A stretch of DNA of 64,000 bases from Glandiceps talaboti (lineage: Eukaryota; Hemichordata; Enteropneusta; Spengelidae), in assembly GCF_964340395.1 (NCBI RefSeq), contig NC_135555.1:3826001-3890000 (forward strand). The letters run 5' to 3'. A model generated the notes under the pieces. It was not told the DNA's origin. It did not search any database and worked only from the letters and a program-made list of their open reading frames with translations. Made by a program: the position numbers and the translations under genes. Shown in pieces: positions 1 to 14,700 of the stretch (its first letter is position 1; each line of letters begins with the position of its first letter).

Positions 1-119
1 GTTTTTGATTAGTTTTCTCAGAAAAGCTAAAGTTGTTTCATACTAAATATCAAAACTCTAAAAAGTTGCGTATACCCACACATACGCATTGCGTTTAGAC
101 GAAATCTCGTGATACATGA

Positions 120-180
120 GACATCGCGATAGTTTGTGACGTCACCACCCGCCATTTTGGAAATTACATGTTGTCATCGT
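120..180 (-). promoter_or_regulatory. Possible promoter: CRE plus YY1-type ATGGCGG motif
   Basis: The palindrome TGACGTCA (about 137-145) and, a few bases away, minus-strand CCAAAATGGCGGG form the same kind of start-site motif as at the CEP192 and TMEM55 first exons. The ATG opens a 42-codon minus-strand frame running towards the left edge. If this starts another gene off the window, CEP192 must end between here and 959. Inference from motif only. Confidence 0.35.
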
Positions 181-661
181 CGTGCGATGTACGATCTCAA
201 ACTACTAACTAAAAGTGTTTTCAGAGTAAAATTGAACAGAAAACTAATGATCGGACACAACGTCAACACTTTATAAAAGGTATATGAGGCTGTTATACTT
301 TTTTTATGACGCTGAAGAATGGTAGTCGAAAGTCTGTAGCATCGTGTTTGCCATGTAATTCACACGTACTCACTGTATATGAGATATCAATGTATAACGT
401 ATAGCGTCAGCTGTTGTCAGTTCACGTCTACATTGTTCGTTTCTCAAAGACATTTTAATACTTCATTATCTTTTAAATCGATACGCCCATGTGGGCAGAA
501 AATGAAAGTACAATTATTAAAGTGAATGTGTGTGGGGTGTCGAATGGTAACCAATTGAAGGTGGTGGACGGCAACTTTGAGTAGTGGTCGCCAAGACTGA
601 GTCCCGGACGCTAGCGTCCGGTGCCGTCCAGCGTGAGGAGATCCCTGTATGGGGGTCAGAC

Positions 662-706
662 TCACTGGCCTGACTTGTGGACACTATGGGGATCAGACTC
701 ACTGAC
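662..706 (-). CDS. Possible short terminal exon of CEP192
   Basis: A plausible acceptor (GACATGACAG) precedes GTCAGTGAGTCTG at 706. Reading on in the required phase 0 gives 14 residues (VSESDPHSVHKSGQ) and a stop at 662-664. A second internal AG would give a longer alternative tail ending at about 517. The region contains an imperfect direct repeat of the SESDPH segment. I cannot tell a true 3' end from chance; the real C-terminus may lie off the left edge. Confidence 0.25.
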   Translation of the reverse strand, partial: VSESDPHSVHKSGQ

Positions 707-958
707 CTGTCATGTCATTAAATTTGACCATTCTTACACTGATGTCTTTCATATTGGGAATTGAGGTATCTAGGTGTTTACTATACTCAACTGTGTTTAG
801 TCCTGGACACTTGTATCTTTGATCTTGAACACATCATGGGTTAAGTCCATACACTTTCTATGAATAGGCTATATTCAACACTAAAATTACCATTTCCTCT
901 TTCATGGACACTTCACTCTGACATCATTTTACTCGATATCTGAGGTAATTTCTCTTAC

Positions 959-1107
959 CTTGTTTAGAAGTTCTTTAGGGATATGTAATCTGGCACAGCC
1001 TAGTGTTGCTTTTAGTACTCTACTAGCAATGTTATTAGCCGAATCAGGTGTATCAAGTTCTAAGTCAATTCTGGCTGTGATATCTTCTGCTTTGCCAAGT
1101 ACTGTTA
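959..1107 (-). CDS. CEP192: Leftmost secure CEP192 exon
   Basis: 149 nt, entered in phase 1 from the exon at 1774-1837 and left in phase 0 with donor GTAAGAGAA. Encodes about residues 1702-1751, including DITARIDLELDTPDSANNIA and LHIPKELLNK. The next exon is uncertain; see the candidate at 662-706. Confidence 0.8.
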
Positions 1108-4100
1108 CTGAAAATAAACACATCAAATTGATTCTTTTTTAATACTAAATTTCAGTGTGCATGGATTCAACATAAAAGAGAAGTTTGTAAGCCTAACTAT
1201 CTTCCCTTAGTATTAGAAAGTTTGTCAAATACAGCTACCTATCATCCACTCCTTTGAACTCTTATTTTGGAATTCAAAGAAAAAATATTTGTATTTGTAA
1301 ATAAATGGTGGCCATACTGATGACAAAGTGGATATTTCATTTGGAATTTTTAATTCATTAAACAAATTTCTCATGTTTTCCTACTTGGGAAAACAACATG
1401 AAATAGCACTGACCTAGTCCATGTTAGTAATTCAATGTATTGCAACAAATAAAAAGTGTAAAAAGTTAGTTATTGACCACACTATAAAAACAGTTTACAC
1501 ACCTTTTTATCTTAAAGTTTTTATTTGTTGCAATATATTGAGTACCTAACATAAACTTAATCAATGCTGTGTCACGTTGTTTTTCAAAGTAGGAAATTTG
1601 TTATGAATTAAATATCCAAATAAAATATTAAATTTGTTATACATATGGCCGCTGTAATGTGGTGATTTGGATGACATATTGGGTATTTCGTTTGGATTTT
1701 TATATATGCTTGATGTCTCCTTTCCTACTGAGATAAATTTGTTAAAATTGTAATGACTTTAAAATCATCTTACCATGGTCCAGATTTCTCTGTGGTGCTT
1801 TGAAGTCAACCCATATTAACATAGGCTCAACTTCACTCTGCAAAAAAAGCAAACAATAATTCCAATGACTAAGTGTATAGTTAGTTTTTCAAAAAGAATG
1901 TTCTGAAGATGTTGACATATTCAACACTTTATTGTTTCTCCATTGTTGTATTGCAGTGCTCATGAGCATTGATTCAAGTATGTTTATTTATTTTCATTAT
2001 GACTGATGTTAAAAAACACTACTAATGACCTGCCATCATTCAAGAGGCTAGCATTTATGGCGATGACCTGACATGTGTGTAATGAGATAGTATTCCCCAA
2101 TATCTGTCTTCATTCAGCCAAGGAAAATAGGAGTGACATAAGGGGCCTTGTCAGCTTGAGTCAAAGCCGAGAAGTGACAAAACCCTTAGGACCATCAATA
2201 TTTTCCACATAATTCATTAACAATTGAGTAATGATGTTTTTGAGCAATTTGATTTATACTAGTATTTGAAACACCACAAAACAAATGACATGCATTGGAA
2301 TGACAGAACAACAGGGTATAGCACCCATATTTTCTGTTTGAACACATTCAACTTGGGCTTGCATAACAGCTGTAAATTTTACCTTGTTATCTGTATATCC
2401 AGGTAGAGTCAGACTTAGAATGGAGGAGCCTCTAGGAGTCAATGTTCTACTACTTGGTGAAGTGCTCTCTATTCTGTTGTCAATTTTACCAAAGGAGAAA
2501 CAGTGCCAGGCCACGGAACTCTGTCATATCATACAAAATAACAAATACATGTCAGGTGTGTTTTCTCTAAGGTTACTGTTACACTTATAAACTAATGTTC
2601 TACTATGCAACAAACTCTATGTTCTGTTTTCAACTTTTCCAAAGGAGAAACCCTTGTCAACTTATAATGTAAATAATGTAAATAATAAGACATTGGATAA
2701 AATTAACGTGTCCAGTGATAGATTATATTGTAAGTACTGGACTACTGGACCACTGGGCAAAGTTCTCTATATTCTATTGTCACCTTTATCAAAAGCCAAA
2801 CAGTGACACAACTGAATCAGTGTTTTGCTAAGTAGGTAAATTCTACTTGAGTTCTCCCCGTTTTCATGGTTCACTCACCAACTCATGGTACAACATATGG
2901 AAATACTAGTACATGTAGTATTTATATTGTATCAGATCCCACCACCCCGCCCCACCCACTATTCTTAGGGTTTCAAACCTTAGTAAAAACACTTTGAATT
3001 TTGTCAAATACAATTCTTAACATCCATTACATGTACGTATGTGGATAAAATCAACAAACAGGCATAATACCATAATTACACTATGCTTGCAAGGATATGA
3101 GTAATTTCACAAGAAAAAAAGTTATAAATACAATTATTGGAAAAAGAAATGATTTTAAGTATGAAAAGGAAACTGCATGAAAACTTTAGGGGAAATACTT
3201 ACAGTAGAAATGATAAATCTAACAGGAACAGTAGAGCGCCCTCTATTGTACACTTTTAGTGCTTTCGATCTACAGCTGCCATGAACAACGTCACCAAAAT
3301 TCAATGTTTGGTTGTCATCTGCTTCAACCTAATGTTGACCAAAGAAAGACAAAGAAATTCTCAATACCCATTTTTCTTAATGTAAGATGTTGATACTGTT
3401 GCAAGAATTTCTCACAATATTAAGTATCACAGTATTACTTTGAATAAGTTGCCATTATTGATAAATCCCCACATGATTTCCTAAGGAAGATCAGGGAGGT
3501 CCTCAACATCAGATGCTACAATCCCAAGATCAAGTCAGATGCAACTGTGGTCATTCTGATGAGGATCGTCAACCAAGACGGATCAAAGGCTTACCACTAA
3601 AAACTTTGAACTGCTTGTGCATTATAACTGGTGTAAATCACTTTAAATGTACTTTTAAATGCATGTCAAGAATGTTAAATATGCAAATTATACTGAATAT
3701 TAATGTATGCCTGGCATTACTCAATGGCATGGCCAAACCTAGTCTGTAAGATACACAGTGCAAGGAGCCCTTATACATCAGTCATCACCCCAAAATGAAG
3801 ACTGTTGAGGGTATATTAAAGTGACATGACATATTTTACAATCTAGGAAGAATTCTTACACAGTTAGTAGAACCAGATCCTACAACCAAACTTACATGTA
3901 TGTTGGCCTTCTCTGCTATGACATGTATAGTTTTAATACTAACACATACTTACATGTATGTTGGCCTTCTCTGCTATGGCATACATAGTTACAATACTAA
4001 CAAATACTTACATGTATGTTGGCCTTCTCTGCTATGACATGTATAGTTTTAATACTAACACATACTTATATGTATGTTGGCCTTCTCTGCTATGACATGT

Positions 4101-7100
4101 ATAGTTTTAATACTAACACATACTTATATGTATGTTGGCCTTCTCTGCTATGACATGTATAGTTTTAATACTAACACATACTTACATGTATGTTGGCCTT
4201 CTCTGCTATGGCATGCATAGTTACAATACTAACACATACTTACATATATGTTGGCCTTCTCTGCTATGACATGTATAGTTTTAATACTAACACATACTTA
4301 CATGTATGTTGGCCTTCTCTGCTATGACATGTATAGTTTTAATACTAACACATACTTACATGTATGTTGGCCTTCTCTGCTATGACATGTATAGTTTTAA
4401 TACTAACACATACTTACATGTATGTTGGCCTTCTCTGCTATGGCATGCATAGTTTTAATACTAACACATACTTACATGTATGTTGGCCTTCTCTGCTATG
4501 ACATGTATAGTTTTAATACTAACACATACTTACATGTATGTTGGCCTTCTCTGCTATGACATGTATAGTTTCAATACTAACACATACTTACATATATGTT
4601 GGCCTTCTCTGCTATGACATGTATAGTTTTAATACTAACACATACTTACATGTATGTTGGCCTTCTCTGCTATGACATGTATAGTTTTAATACTAACACA
4701 TACTTACATGTATGTTGGCCTTCTCTGCTATGGCATGCATAGTTTTAATACTAACACATACTTACATGTATGTTGGCCTTCTCTGCTATGACATGTATAG
4801 TTTTAATACTAACACATACTTACATGTATGTTGGCCTTCTCTGCTATGACATGTATAGTTTCAATACTAACACATACTTACATGTATGTTGGCCTTCTCT
4901 GCTATGACATGTATAGTTTCAATACTAACACATACTTACATGTATGTTGGCCTTCTCTGCTATGACATGTATAGTTTTAATACTAACACATACTTACATG
5001 TATGTTGGCCTTCTCTGCTATGACATGTATAGTTTCAATACTAACACATACTTACATGTATGTTGGCCTTCTCTGCTATGACATGTATAGTTTTAATACT
5101 AACACATACTTACATGTATGTTGGCCTTCTCTGCTATGGCATACATAGTTACAATACTAACACATACTTACATGTATGTTGGCCTTCTCTGCTATGGCAT
5201 GCATAGTTACAATACTAACACATGGTTCAGGTGGTCGGATGGCTGTATTCTCAGCAACCACTAGATTACTTAGTACTTGTAGCTGAGCTACAAATATTCC
5301 TGGGTGGTGTGGTACAAACAATATATTAGTGTCTTCTGTTTTACCAGGTGGTATAATCGCTGAGTTCTTGACTGCAAAGGGACTTGGCTTATCGGGGTCA
5401 ACCTGAAACAAATCAATCAATCAATCAATCAATTTACAAAGCACCACTTTCCAATATGACATTAAGTTCAGAAGTGTACAATAACAATGTTCTTGAGAAT
5501 AAGTAGGTTATTTCAGTTCTTTCTGACGGCATTAGCTAGAGTTTTTGCTGTAATTCCAATGGTAATTTTTTCAATTACTTGAGAATGCATGTCAGCTATA
5601 TGATACTTCTATCGTGTTATTTGTTACTGTGTTCATATAATAACATCTGACATATGATTGGAGTGTTCCGGAAGTTGGCTTCAAGCTAATTAGATGTGGG
5701 AAGTAGGCTGGTGGAAGTCCAAAGTGTCATTTACAGCTATCGTGTTAATTTCCACAAACAAGACATAAATGAAGTAGAGTTTGATGTGAAAGTGATATAA
5801 GTGATTATGATTTGAAATGCACTAGTACATTGTAGTATTGCTTTCTTTTACCAATGTATGAATATTAAACATACACAGTACAGACACTAGAGCTACCATA
5901 GTGAAGAACATGACAAATAGCTCTAACAGAGCTGAAGCACTAAAGAGATACTTAGATGTTAATATAAAATATGAGTAGCTTTAGGGGTATTTTGTTACTA
6001 TGAAAAGCTAGATGAGTAATGACAAACCCTTAGGTTATGAGTATTGTCCAGCTCAATGAAGAAAACTATTGGAGAATAACATAATTATACCTGTGCAAGT
6101 ACCATCACAGCAAATCGGGGAAAGCAATGGCAATTTTGAACATTTTGACTTATATTGTTACTTATTATGTTAAGCTAAGAATAGAGACTCAAAGAGTATC
6201 AGTTATTTCAGTTGGTTTTATTATCTGACTCACCTCTGCACCATTGGCTAACACTGTAACCAGACTCATTGTACATTTGATCCATCTATCTGTCGTATTG
6301 TGTATTGGTAATGTAGTCTGAGCTGCTATTCCTACACAGCAAACACCTACAAATCTCAATTCACCTGGTATCACCATTCCAGATGCAAGGTCTACCATTC
6401 CTATATTAGGTGGCATTGGAACTCTTCCTACACCTACAAAAAATATAAACAGTATATGTGATGGTTTACCCCAATTAGATGAGATTCAAACCCCTGAACT
6501 GCCATATTTGGACATGTCACATTCAATATTTTACTATAAAGTGTGTCACATTTGGATATTCAACATTCCATATTTGGGCACAGTGTGCCATGTTTCCATG
6601 ACACATTCCATATTTGGACAACATGTGTCATATTTAGACATTCAACATTCCATATTTGGACAAAGTGAACCATGTTTCCATGCCACATTCAATATTTGGA
6701 CAACATGTGCCATATTTGGACATTCAGCATTCCATATTTGGACAAAGTGTGCCACATTTCCATGCCACATCCATGGACAACATATGTAAAACAAAGGTCT
6801 ATAGAAAACCTATTATCAAACAATACAGATGAATAACCTACCAGATGATATAACTGTTGATGCAACCCTTGGTGCCAAGCCTGTGTATACACTGGATAGT
6901 TCACTATTCATAACCTGACCACTAGACAGAGCAGGTTGACCTGCAACATCTAATCCAAATGGTCTGTAGACAGAACTAGGCCAGGATATTGCTACTGCAC
7001 TCATATACTGAGGTACACTAGTTCCTGGGATGTTCATAGATGCAGCACTTTGAGTTGAGTTTGGTGGGATATTTCCTCCAACAGAACTTAGGGCTGGTGT

Positions 7101-10100
7101 CGTTGAGGGCTCCCTTGCCTGAGTTGATCTACATGTTGTTGTTGGTCTGCTGTTCAGGTATTGATTGGCAACTGTTGTATTGAGGAGAGACTGACTTGTT
7201 AGTAGTGTTGGTGTAGAACTACTATTTGCAGCAATGTTAAACAGTTTGAAACTAGCCACAACTGGGGCTTGACTATTTTCCCTAGGGTCAGGGAGATCAC
7301 TTGGAGCCTCTTTGATATGTTTCACAGTCACTGCCTTTGATGATCTTGCAAATGGTGGTGACTCGTCTGCACTCTTTTGGGAAAATAATAGCTTTTTAGG
7401 TGTGCTAGTATCAAGAACACTTTGCTCATTGAAGTCAGGGGTGCTGCCTTTCCCCATAAATGAGGCTCTATTAGCTTGTTCTGGGCTATCCCCCTCACTG
7501 ATGGGAGTATTGAGAGTTTGAGCAATAGCAGCTTTTTGTTCAAGAATAGACGAATAGCCGCTACTTCGACCAGGCGACCTTGTAGGTGACTTTCCCACAC
7601 TAATGCGATTAGGAGACTTTTGTTGTGACTTCCCAACATCAATGCTTCGGTTTGTTTTTGTAATGCTGTCACTACTTGTTCTAAATTTTCCTGGACTCTT
7701 TCTCTTCTCATCATCAGGTAAATTACTTGTTACAAGTGAGGGAGTCTCTCTGCCTCCTTTTTTCACAACACCAAGAGCTGAAGAGATGGCTTTAGAGAAA
7801 TCAGCAGCACTGAGATCATCGCTTGTGCTACCATCAGATTTCCTATCTGAAGCAGACCTGCTGCTTCCTCTAACAGAAGATTTTGTAGGCATTGCAGAGT
7901 CTCCGTTTCCAATTTGAATTGTTCTCTTTGTGTCACTTTTGTAAGATTCTACTAAATTTCTTCGACTTGAAGGACTGTAACTTTTCCTGTTTGAGTTCTC
8001 ACTCACATGTTCCCGAGCACTGCTGGAGTCATTCTCTGGTTTGGACTGTTTGAAGTAGTCACCGTTATCTGTAGCATGTAAAGGTAAACGTCTTGGATCG
8101 CTATCATTCAGGTATTTCTGTAAATGTTCCCGCTTTGCTCTCTCCATGCTTTCTCTACTGCCACCAATCAGAAACCTTTGAGGTGGGGATGTGAACTCTC
8201 TGGATGTTCCTTTCTGGGGAGGCTGTTGATCTACTAATTCAGGAAGTGATTGACTTTTACTATGGAGGAAGTCTTCATTCTGGAGACTAGGTGGGGAATA
8301 AGAATGATAACTTTTTTTGCTGCTTTGATTCAATGCCTGTAAGGAGTGGTATAATTTCTTGGGTGATATACCTCCTTGACCACTGGTATATTGTTTGCTG
8401 CCACCACGAGTCCCTGACTCCTTTACATTTACATTAACAACCTTTGACCTGTTATCATCACTACTGATTGGCTTAAACAATTTCTCATGTGATTCCCTAT
8501 CACTTTTCATTGGTTGAGCAAGATCACATGATGTGTGACCATACATTTGATTGGATGAAAATGTCTTTGGTCCTACTTTATCAGAAGTTTTGAGAGGGTC
8601 GCCATTTCTCGTCTTCTGTTTCTCACTCTCTGTGTTTGAACTTTCTGTTTGCTTTGCAGCATGTTTTTTATGAATTTGCTTCTGGGATAACTGTTTGATC
8701 AGCTCAGCTAAGTCTTCTGGTCTGGAGGAACTAGCAGCATTGGCAATGGCAGACGCTATAGAACTGATGTTAACTGACGCATCAGCTTTGGCTATTGATG
8801 TTTCTAATAGTTTTATCTGATCATCGACTTCAGTACCATTACCAGCTGGTGGTGTCCTCGTTTCTTTGGTCTGACTACCATTATTAACTCTATGTTTTAG
8901 AGGTGCTGGTTTAGGAACTGCTGGTCCTCCTGTAACAAAGAATATCAATATGAGAATTTGAAATTGAATAAATACACACAAAATTATTTGATAAGTTCAG
9001 AGATTTTGACCTCAAACTGTCAGTCTTGTTCACTCTAAAATGGATGGTACTATTTATTAGAAATGCTTCCATAGCCCTTAGGAAACTTCATACCAGTCAA
9101 GGGCAAAGCAGTAATCGGTGTACCAGTAGCTAATACTTCTGCTATCTGGCTGCTAAAATAACAACTGTGGCAATAACATGTTGCAAATAGTTGTAATTAC
9201 CCATTTCAGTTTCTCCTACACCATCTTTCCTTTCCACAAAGCTTCCATCCAGGTTGTGATTCTGTTCATCTGGTTGACTTGTACTTATTAGAGCGAAAGG
9301 ACCATTTGCATGGGGTGGTGTCACAATAGTTCCATCACCAAAAGAAGGCTGTAGGTGAAAAAACATTGCTATGATTACTTCAGATAGCTTGCACCTATAC
9401 AGTAACAAGTACACAACAGTGTGTCTTTTAAGCCAATTTGACACATCACTGAAGCAGAACGATTTATTTGGATACACACTGACACAAAGTGTAACAAAGT
9501 TATTTTAAATATAAAAACGAAAAAAACTTGTTGATGTTCACAAGACTGATCTATACAGCATGCTAAATACCCTGACTATCCTGTTCAGAACATCAAGTTG
9601 ACAAACGTTTCACTGTGATTAACATAAGGTTCCATAAAATTACAGAAAAGTTCCGAAAAATATTGTAGTTGTTTACTACAGATATTGTCATTACCCAAAA
9701 TTGAGGTTTCATGGGGTGTATTAATAAGATTATTGTTGCATGCTATTCTTAAGTATGCTTCTTATGAACTCATTCATATTTTGACAGAGTTCCATGTTTT
9801 TGCAGAGTTGCAAGTGTCAACACAAAGACTTACTCTCTGCCTACTATCTGTCTGTGACAGAGATCCAACTGCTTCAGATCGAGATCCAAGAAAGGCCCCA
9901 ATACTGATACGACAGAAGTCTTCCTGTCCTGTGATCTTGTTAAACTGGACTAAAGCACCGTCATGTACACCCCACACACCATCTAATGTAGTGCTGTTGG
10001 CTGGCTCTGCATGTTGCTCCTATAGATAATCATAAACAAAAAAAAAAGAAATAGTTCTAGTGAACCAGTATGCTGCCATGACCTGCACAAGTACTATGTG

Positions 10101-11715
10101 GAAATCTAGTAAATTGAGATACAGCGATATCAGATATCACACCATGCACAAGCCAAGACATTGTTTTTTAACAGAAAATATGGATCATATACCCTGGTCA
10201 GTCTATATCATGACAACCCATCTCTACATCACTGGTTCTGTGGCGCTCAAAATATGAGTCAAAACATTCCAAAAGTGTCACTATTTTTTTCCAGATTTAT
10301 CATAAAAATATGCTTCAGGCAGTATAATCATATTATTCTCCATTATTTTTCTTCGTTTAGCTGGAAATTACTCACGACCTAAGGGTTTGTCACTACTCAT
10401 CCAGCCACCTGTAGTGACAAGTCCCCTTTTAATAGGTCACTTGTATTTTCCTTGGCTGAACAACAAGAAAATACTGTGGAATAATATCTAATTACTGTTG
10501 TTATTTGTGTGTTTACAAAACTTTCTAATCACCTACAACAGTACCTGGACTAATGAATGTTCGGAAGCCAGAAAGTGCACCAACAAGTACAAGTACATCA
10601 ATATATGTTTCTCACAAAACATTTGGGCTAAAACTATACATGCATACACAATACTTACACCTGAAAGTTTTACTCCAACTCTCTTGAATCTTCACTATCT
10701 TATAAGAAGAGCCAAAAGAATTCCAAACATTCCTTTTGTTCAACATTAACTTTTTCTACAATTCTATACCAGACAAGTTATTTTTCACTCCCAAATTTTA
10801 ATCCTTACCCACCATTCCCAAGACTTCCCTAAATGATCAAGTGGATAAAGAACTGAGAGAGAAATGAAAATAATTGACATATCTTACTTTGACAAATACA
10901 CTCTCCTGTTCAAAATTCTGCTCATCAGCAGCTAACTTAGCCATTGCTTGATCTGAAAAAAAAATTACAACAATCAAGTTGGATGCAGAGTAATAATAAT
11001 TGACAAGCTTTCTCTTCCAACGTTGACATATTACTTCAATTGCCAAAATGTGTGTAGTTCATAACTATAAATATGACCACCATTTGGTAAAATTTGCAGG
11101 TCATAAAAAAGTGATGTACATGTCCCACACATATCACCTTTGTGCAAGGTTTGAATGAATTTGGATATTGCATGTCAGTGAGATGTCGTGTTACGGATGC
11201 ATGGACAGACATATGTATGGAGCCAATTGTAATAGCTTCCTCCTTCGAAGCTTCAAAGACTAATAATTTTAGGTGTGCGTCTGTATATATGCATGTATGC
11301 TTCAGGATATATAATAAATATTAAGAGTCATTGCATGACAAAACTGTCCCATAAATGTTACATTTCACAGCTCATACAGTTTATAATGTCAAGATTTATT
11401 TATAATCTGACAGAATGAACATAATGGCATAAAAAATAGAACATTTGGCTAGCCCTCTCTCTCTTTTCTGTCATACATGTGAACACTTGCACTCACCTGA
11501 TGATAAAAAGTCCTCATCACTTTGAACATTAAAGTTTTCAGTGTCATTAAAATCACCCATGTACCCTGAAATACATAAACAAGGCATGAAGTTTCAGATT
11601 ATCCAGATTGACAGCCAATCATACAATAATGTATTAAACACAATGACAAGTCAAGTTATTTGATGTAACAATTTTCTTAGATTTACATGGTGTGTTTACA
11701 AATTAAGTCTTCTGT

Positions 11716-11754
<39 letters not shown>

Positions 11755-14700
11755 TGTGAGGGTGTGTATGTGTATCTGTAAGTTAGCAATGTTTCAACCA
11801 GTAGACAATAACAGCTGAAGGAGACCAAGTGATTTAGCCGAAATGTGAGGTAAATTATTTATGCTCTGAGTTTGGAACTAATACAAAATATGATTCCAGA
11901 GCAAGGAAACAACATTTTGGTTGTAATAAAAGCATGACTCTGAAACATACCATTTTTCTGTACAGATGGGAACGGTGATCTGAAGGCAAGATCAGTAACT
12001 ATTTCACCATCCTCCACTTTGAAAGATTGAGATGCCATGGTGTGCTGATCATTGTCATCACCAGCTGGGGCATTCCTGAGTTGTGATGCTGCTATTGCAC
12101 TATCCAAGTCTAGTAATAACAAAACATAAGATTTACAAGTTACAACTACATCAAATTTTAGTTAACCACTCTGCAGACATTTATGTATGAGGACACTTGA
12201 AGATCAGGGAATATGAGGTTTATAGTACTCAAATGTCACTGCTCTTACTTTTTACTGAAGTCTGTGAGATCATTCTGAAGTCTGCTATCCTGCGATTTAC
12301 AATAACCTAATAATTAGTATGTCATCCACGATGTGAGATAAATGTCTTTGTTCTAACCACTATAACTACTGACATCTCTCAGTTTCACAACAGCAGGAGT
12401 CTTAGTTTGTTACAGACAACAAAGCTATTTACATAATGACTGAAATGCCCTACTGCACTATCTCAATTCATATTACATTTGCTATACAAATCAGCTTTCC
12501 ACTGTGATTTCATTCAAAACATTTTGTGGAGATAAATGGCTAATGTTAAGATACACTGAGAAAGTAAGTGGTAGCGTTCATATGCTCAAGTTATAGTTTC
12601 ATAAAGGTCTCTCCTCCTCTGTAGATGAAATCTTTGCATACCCGAAATCTAATGACATTATCTAGTAGTATACAAGCGTATAACAGCTGAAATTCAAAAC
12701 ATGCCCTGAGCTTAGTTTAAGAAAAAATAGTGAATGGACTGAAAGATTTACCATTGCTCACCCTCCTGTTTACCATTACAGATCACTGTCACTAGAATCA
12801 GAGTGTGCACAACAGGCAATCTTTTAGGGTGATGGGAGTGTTTACAATGACGAATCTGAATAGTTGAATAACTTTAAATTACCTTCCTCACCACTTTCTG
12901 CACCTTGTACCTCTGCTCTTTCTTCTTGACGACTTCTGTTCACAGGTGTTGGTCTGATGGATCGACTTTCATTGCTTTGTGGACTCATTGATGCCGGTTC
13001 AAGTCGTGAAAACTCACCATCCCCAAAGGAGATATCTTGACTGTATGAGAAGTCTCCTTTACCAAGACCAAAACCACCCAGGGATGATCTGCCAGTGAAC
13101 AGCTTGGCTGGACTCTGAAAGAATACAAAGCAGATATGTGTGTTTTCTTGAGTTGTTATACTCATGTACCTGACTTGATATGCTAATGAGATGACTTCAT
13201 ATGCAAATTTACCTGACCAGTATTACCAAAGGTAATGACATCATGTTCATGGCATACAACATTTTTTCATGGTCACAAGATGTGTAAATGTAGAATGTTG
13301 TAGGCCAAAAAAAAATTAAAAAATTTAGTTCTATTTTGAACAATGCTAATATTAATACCGGTAGTTCATTTATTTGTATTTCAACAAAATTTGAGATTTA
13401 TAAACTTTTTTTTTCAGGTGAAATGGAATTTGTCTACATACAGAATCCTGAATGTGTATATTTATAATTTGGTAACTGTCTGTATGTGTAAGAAATGAAT
13501 GCTTATGATGTATTACTTCAAGAAAAAAAAGTTCCAATAAAGTAAACGGTATCATGCAGTGAACTTTGTGGAGTTTGTGACAAATACAAAAAGTAATAAG
13601 ACAAAGAGATCACAAGAGATTTCCCCATAAATCCTTGCAGAAAATTTCAAAATGGCCGAACAAACATCCAGCAGGGCTTCTGTATAAGATTTCAAAACTG
13701 ATTGGGTCATCAAAGTGTAATTATATCATCCCAAATCATATGTAAATTGACAGCAGTAATCAATACAAGTGTCCTAATGTTAAGAATAAGTTTGACTAGA
13801 ATTTTCCTTCAAAGTATATAAATAAACAAATAAATAAAATAAATAAATGAAATAAATAAGTATTGTTTCTGTATGGAACTCTGATGAGAACATTTCAATA
13901 TCAATGGACAATATTCATTGACTGCAGTGCATATAAAATTTTACCTGGTCGTCTCCTTCCCCTTGTCTTATATCATCTCGTGTCAGAGTCTCATCTAGAT
14001 CAGTTTCACCTTGTAAAGTGTCATCCATGGCAGAGTCTCTGGCTACATCTCTATCCTGTATTGCAAATATATCTGACATGTAGAAACTACTGGCATCTGG
14101 AGACCAAGGTGGAGATGTGGGTTCGTCAACAGTTTCATTACTGTAGGTATTACTTGATGGTTTCAGGAACCTAGAGAGGGTTACATCAACGTTCTGTTGA
14201 TTGACATCTTGGTCAACTGTATGGCTCAATTCAGAGTCATTGGATGATCTAAAGTGACTGGAATGAGATGAACTTTTACTTGGACTGGTGAATCTGACCT
14301 GGAAGTGAGCTGGGTCATCACCACCTGCTGGTCTCATTCTGGATGGTACCTATGGAAGAATTTAACCAATCATGTGTTAGCTCTGTTACACCTAGATATC
14401 CTACCTCAGGCATTCCTAGCTCCTAATCTGAGTCAGACAGTTTTAGTGTTTGTATGTATGTGTAAATGCTACACAAAGTCATGCACACTTGTTACATAAA
14501 GAGTAAATTCAGGAGACCTCCCCAGGTGTTCTCTAATGGTGTGGTTTCAGAAGAGTTTCAGGAAACCTCCCTAGGTGTCCTAAGTCAGGGTGATTTTAGG
14601 AGTGTTTCAAGAGACATCCAATCAGCATCAGTCAAGATTATTTCAGAAGAGTTGCAAGAGAAATCTCATAGGTGCCCATTTAAGTCAAGAAGTCTTCAAC

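Noticed and set aside
3541-3580. CTGATGAGG in the CEP192 intron as a ribozyme core
   Set aside because: No GAAA box or stems at the right distance.
3895-5220. 58-bp array as a CRISPR-like repeat-spacer array
   Set aside because: Units are contiguous without unique spacers, in an animal intron, and derive from the neighbouring exon.
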